From the NCBI RefSeq assembly GCF_034008315.1, contig NZ_CP125377.1:4042001-4106000 (forward strand): a stretch of DNA of 64,000 nucleotides, in the 5' to 3' direction. This document shows positions 60,766-64,000 of this stretch, one piece after another. The position numbers were made by a program, and so were the translations under genes. This stretch comes from Pseudomonas sp. P8_241 (GTDB lineage Bacteria; Pseudomonadota; Gammaproteobacteria; Pseudomonadales; Pseudomonadaceae). Position 1 is the first letter of the stretch. Each line of letters starts with the position of its first letter. The notes beneath the pieces were generated by a model. That model was given only the letters and a program-made list of their open reading frames with translations. It searched no databases and was not told the DNA's origin.

Positions 60766-61086
60766 ATGCCTGAGTTGATCTATATCGAAAGCAATGGAAC
60801 TACCCACCGCGTCAACGCCGCCCCCGGTCAAAATCTGATGCAGGTGGCGCTAAGAAACATGGTGCCCGGCATACTGGGGGATTGTGGCGGAATCTGCAGC
60901 TGCGCCACGTGCCATGTAATGATTGATGTCGCATGGCTGGAAAGGCTTCCCGCCATGTCCGAAACCGAGTCATTCCTGATCGAGGGAGTATCTGACGCAC
61001 AAGCAGGTAGTCGCCTGAGCTGCCAAGTCAAGGTGACTGATTCGATTGACGGCATGGTAATTCGGGTGCCGGCGGAACAATTTTAG
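60766..61086 (+). CDS. [2Fe-2S] ferredoxin of the Rieske system
   Basis: 106 residues, start 60766 behind AGGAG. Adrenodoxin/putidaredoxin-type ferredoxin: cluster ligands in GDCGGICSCATCHV (C-x5-C-x2-C) and the fourth Cys in RLSCQVKV. This is a vertebrate-type, not a Rieske-type, ferredoxin, which matches the putidaredoxin-reductase-like partner at 31.3 kb. It carries electrons to the oxygenase. Transcribed divergently from the oxygenase genes. Confidence 0.93.
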   Translation: MPELIYIESNGTTHRVNAAPGQNLMQVALRNMVPGILGDCGGICSCATCHVMIDVAWLERLPAMSETESFLIEGVSDAQAGSRLSCQVKVTDSIDGMVIRVPAEQF

Positions 61087-61243
61087 CCAGCACGTCGGGG
61101 TAGTCTCCTGGGGTTTAGCAGAGCAGTCGGATCTGAACAGGCGACGGCATACCTGGACCGCCTGGTGTCATACATTGGTCAACCCTAGTTTGCACGATAG
61201 CTGTCCGGCAAATGGTCCCTCTTAATGAATACAGGACTCCGAC

Positions 61244-61846
61244 ATGCTTGCGGCCGTCGTCTCCTTCAGTAAAACACCCAGCGCCCGCGACCGTCTTCTC
61301 GATGCCGCGATCGAGCTATTTGCAACCCACGGCTACCAAGCAATTAGCTTGCGTGACCTTGCTAGCCATTTGGGGCTTCGCGCCGGATCCCTTTATCACC
61401 ACATTGAAAACAAACAGAGCTTGCTGTTCGAGCTTATTGAATCAGCCCTGTCGGATCTATTGAACAGCACCAAGCTTCTGATGAAAGGCGCCAAGACCCC
61501 CTCTGACCAGTTATGGAGTTTTGTTCAAGCGTTCGTCGCCTTCGATCTATCGGAAAGGAATCGACTGCTGTTGGTTACCCGTGAATTTCTAAACCTTAGC
61601 GAAGAATATAAGCAGCAAATCAACCAACTGAAAGGCGCACATGCTTCTCTGCTCAGCGCCATAATTGCCGCTGAATATCGAGAGACAGACCGGCTTGATG
61701 AGGATATTTTCCTGGTCACCCATGCGACCATTGGAATGCTCTACGGGCACTCCCTATGGAACAACATCGAGGTGAGCGAGCAGCGCCTGACAGAGACCCT
61801 GACTAATTTTGCCCTGGGTATTATTGCCAGAGGCAAAAAGAATTAG
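61244..61846 (+). CDS. TetR-family regulator 2
   Basis: 200-residue TetR/AcrR protein. HTH in LLDAAIELFATHGYQAISLR and LASHLGLRAGSLYHHIENKQ (residues 15-60), then a helical ligand domain (LNLSEEYKQQINQLKGAHAS). It sits at the right end of the island, next to the ferredoxin gene on the same strand, with a 157-base gap and no AGACCG dyad of its own. Differs clearly from TetR 1, so the two may sense different intermediates or control different operator variants. Confidence 0.85.
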   Translation: MLAAVVSFSKTPSARDRLLDAAIELFATHGYQAISLRDLASHLGLRAGSLYHHIENKQSLLFELIESALSDLLNSTKLLMKGAKTPSDQLWSFVQAFVAFDLSERNRLLLVTREFLNLSEEYKQQINQLKGAHASLLSAIIAAEYRETDRLDEDIFLVTHATIGMLYGHSLWNNIEVSEQRLTETLTNFALGIIARGKKN

Positions 61847-61942
61847 TGCCAAAAGCGCGAGAACGCTAACACCCACTTTTCACCAGAGTCATCAGCTCCC
61901 CAATAAATGTCATTGATCTCTTCATCGAGCACGGCTTAAAGG

Positions 61943-62626
61943 CTAGATTGCAGCGCTCCGGGTTCTGGCGAACGCACTCGTGCCAAGCCAGCGCCACAGG
62001 TTTTCCGCATCCTGCACTGCGCCATCTACACGCAGGTCTCGCGACTGAAGAACATCACTCGGTGTGCGGTCCCCAGTCCACACCTCAGTCAACGCGCGCA
62101 CGCTAGAATCCACGACGAGCGTCAGTTCGCGTCCAGGGTCGTCGCGGCATAGATCTGCTACACCCTGTTCAACCACAAGCCACCACTCTTGCTCGCCAGA
62201 TCGAGCGTCGCGGAACTTAAAGTGAATGACCACCGGCCGGGACGGAAACTTCTCGATGCACGCAAACCGGCGCACGTCCCACATGAGCAGGCCCGCGTCG
62301 AGTTCGTCATCGCGAAGGCGACTGCCTATCCAACGCGCGCCCCAATGCCCTAGCGCCATAATGATGGGGCGCAAATCCTCGCCCGCCTCGGTCAGGCTGT
62401 ACTCCCAGACTTTGCCTGCGGCCGTGCGATGAACGACACCGATATCTTCCAGATGGCGCAGCCGCTGTGCCAGCAAGCTGGTGGACATCCGCGGTACGCC
62501 GCGGTGCAGTTCATTGAAACGCTTGCTTCCGCACAGCAATTCGCGCACGACCAACGGTGTCCAGCGCTCACACAGCGCTTCAGCACCGCGCGCGACCGTG
62601 CAGAACTGACCGTAGCTTTCATCCAT
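61943..62626 (-). CDS. HxlR-family regulator with C-terminal SCP2-like domain
   Basis: 227 residues, start 62626 behind GGAG. N-terminal winged helix of the HxlR type (RWTPLVVRELLCGSKRFNEL, RMSTSLLAQRLRHLEDIGVV). The C-terminal half (FPSRPVVIHFKFRDARSGEQ, GRELTLVVDSSVRALTEVWT) looks like the sterol-carrier-like domain found in long HxlR regulators. Divergent from the nitrilase gene across about 105 bases, so it most likely controls nitrilase and the GFA gene. Separate from the AGACCG regulon. Confidence 0.82.
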   Translation of the reverse strand: MDESYGQFCTVARGAEALCERWTPLVVRELLCGSKRFNELHRGVPRMSTSLLAQRLRHLEDIGVVHRTAAGKVWEYSLTEAGEDLRPIIMALGHWGARWIGSRLRDDELDAGLLMWDVRRFACIEKFPSRPVVIHFKFRDARSGEQEWWLVVEQGVADLCRDDPGRELTLVVDSSVRALTEVWTGDRTPSDVLQSRDLRVDGAVQDAENLWRWLGTSAFARTRSAAI

Positions 62627-62730
62627 CGCCTGTACTCCGCAACTACAACGCTTCAGATTCTGAACTAGCCTCGCGAATTCCCCAGGCGCACGCTTGAACC
62701 TTCCAAAGCCAACCACCACAGGGGAACGTC

Positions 62731-63672
62731 ATGACCAAAATAGCCATCATTCAGCGCCCGCCCGTGCTGCTCGATCGCAGTGCGACGATCGTCCGAGCCG
62801 TACAATCGGTCGCTGAAGCTGCGGCGGCCGGAGCCTCGCTGATTGTTTTACCCGAATCGTTCATTCCAGGTTATCCGTCGTGGATCTGGCGGCTGGCGGC
62901 AGGAAAGGACGGGGCTTTAATGGGCCAGTTGCACACGCGGCTGCTGACCAACGCCGTTGATATCGCCAACGGTGACCTGAGCCAATTGTGCGAGGCCGCC
63001 AGAGCTCACGCCGTGACGATCGTGTGCGGCATCAATGAATGCGACCGTCGCAATGGAGGCGGCACTCTCTACAACAGCGTAGTCGTTATCGGAACGAGCG
63101 GCGAAGTGCTCAACCGACACCGCAAGCTGATGCCAACGAATCCCGAGCGTATGGTGCATGGCTTCGGTGATGCGTCCGGCTTGCGTACGGTCGATACAGC
63201 GGTCGGCCGCGTTGGTGCGCTCATCTGCTGGGAAAACTACATGCCTCTGGCGCGCTATGCGTTGTATGCCCAAGGGGTGGAAATCTACATCGCCCCCACG
63301 TACGACACTGGCGAGGGCTGGATCAGCACGATGCGTCACATTGCACTCGAAGGCAGATGTTTTGTGCTCGGCAGTGGCACTTCGCTGCGCGGCAGCGACA
63401 TACCCGATGACTTTCCGGCGCGTACACAACTGTTTCCCGATCCGGACGAGTGGATCAACGACGGCGACTCGGTGGTGGTCAATCCTCAAGGCCGACTCGT
63501 GGCCGGTCCATTACACCGGGAGGCAGGCATTCTGTATGCGGACATCGACGTCTCACTCGTGGCGCCAGCGCGGCGGGCACTCGACGTCACCGGGCACTAT
63601 GCGCGCCCTGACATTTTCGAACTGCAGGTTCGGCGCACGCCAGCGACAGCGGTGCGCTACATCGACGGGTGA
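62731..63672 (+). CDS. Nitrilase
   Basis: 313-residue nitrilase-superfamily enzyme with the full catalytic triad: Glu42 (VLPESFIPGYP), Lys132 (NRHRKLMPT) and Cys166 (ALICWENYMPL). The CWENYMPL form is that of true nitrilases, which hydrolyse nitriles to acid and ammonia. Acid products could feed a carboxylate pathway such as the neighbouring island, but no shared regulatory site is seen. Followed 75 bases later by the GFA-family gene. Confidence 0.9.
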   Translation: MTKIAIIQRPPVLLDRSATIVRAVQSVAEAAAAGASLIVLPESFIPGYPSWIWRLAAGKDGALMGQLHTRLLTNAVDIANGDLSQLCEAARAHAVTIVCGINECDRRNGGGTLYNSVVVIGTSGEVLNRHRKLMPTNPERMVHGFGDASGLRTVDTAVGRVGALICWENYMPLARYALYAQGVEIYIAPTYDTGEGWISTMRHIALEGRCFVLGSGTSLRGSDIPDDFPARTQLFPDPDEWINDGDSVVVNPQGRLVAGPLHREAGILYADIDVSLVAPARRALDVTGHYARPDIFELQVRRTPATAVRYIDG

Positions 63673-63747
63673 AGCCACCAGGCAACTTTGAGGCGATCCA
63701 CTGCATCAGCAGCGGTATCACCTGACAACTTATCAAGGAGTCATTCC

Positions 63748-64000
63748 ATGAGCATTCAAAGGTCTTACAAAGGCAGTTGTTTTTGCGGCGCAGTCGAATT
63801 CATCGTCAGCGGTGAACCCGCCGCAATGGGCTATTGCCATTGCGAGTCATGTCGGCATTGGTCAGCAGGACCGGTCAATGCCTTCACGCTATGGAAACCC
63901 GAGGCGCTGCACATAACTCGGGGGGCTGACAACATCGGCACCTACAACAAGACAACGCAGAGTTACCGAAAATGGTGCAAGAGTTGCGGCGGGCACATCT
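63748..64000 (+). CDS. GFA/CENP-V-family protein (partial)
   Basis: N-terminal 84 residues of a glutathione-dependent-formaldehyde-activating-like (GFA) protein; cut by the window edge. Zinc ligands are visible as CFCGAV, YCHCESCRHW and WCKSCGGHI. The start at 63748 follows AAGGAG. Same strand as the nitrilase and probably in its operon. GFA-fold proteins have varied or unknown functions; formaldehyde chemistry is not implied. Confidence 0.85.
   Translation, partial: MSIQRSYKGSCFCGAVEFIVSGEPAAMGYCHCESCRHWSAGPVNAFTLWKPEALHITRGADNIGTYNKTTQSYRKWCKSCGGHI

Overview
The window reads as a Pseudomonas chromosome. Supporting signs are the GC-rich codon use, a DUF1654 gene (a family I know from Pseudomonas), a prophage of a type common in that genus, and remnants of a PFGI-1-class conjugative element. 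It has three parts: a decaying prophage (1 to about 25.43 kb), a scar of mobile-element remnants (about 25.7-28.6 kb), and a large catabolic island (about 28.8-61.85 kb). A small HxlR/nitrilase/GFA locus follows at the right edge.

Prophage. The left 11 kb is a leftward late operon with lambda-like head genes (small and large terminase, gpW, portal, ClpP-type protease, decoration protein D, capsid E) and a contractile-tail baseplate (V, W, J). All are intact except J, which the window edge cuts. The early region (10.9-21.1 kb) is heavily damaged: the holin, antiterminator Q, an internal integrase, the lambda P-like and helix-loading-type replication genes, and the antirepressor tail all carry frameshifts or stops. 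The CI/Cro switch is intact. AT-rich cargo (a DUF2971 gene and a HEPN-type gene, both frameshifted) sits inside. DUF4224 and tyrosine integrase genes lie against a 3' fragment of tRNA-Ser(TGA), which marks the right attachment site.

Catabolic island. About 25 genes encode CoA-dependent breakdown of a hydrophobic carboxylic acid: an acyl-CoA ligase, a complete Rieske oxygenase (alpha, beta, ferredoxin, reductase), acyl-CoA dehydrogenases, four crotonases, a 3-hydroxyacyl-CoA dehydrogenase, an SCPx-type thiolase with an HMG-CoA-synthase-like/OB-fold partner, an SDR, an esterase, an alpha-methylacyl-CoA racemase, and an outer-membrane/RND set (DUF1302, DUF1329, YCF48, MMPL). No ring-cleavage dioxygenase is visible in the window. 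Four genes together look like a complete module that would oxidise 2-methylsuccinyl-CoA to acetyl-CoA and pyruvate: an Mcd-like dehydrogenase, an Mct-like CoA isomerase, a Meh/Ich-like hydratase and a CitE-like lyase. Such a module would handle a methyl-branched C5 end product of ring degradation.

Regulation. Seven copies of an 18-bp dyad, AGACCG-N6-CGGTCT, lie at the start of every inferred catabolic operon and nowhere else I noticed. In at least two cases the dyad lies between recognisable -35 and -10 hexamers. Two TetR-family genes flank the island and are the natural candidates for binding it. A decayed second copy of the CoA ligase gene still has its own operator, which suggests the island was partly duplicated or rearranged next to the mobile-element scar.
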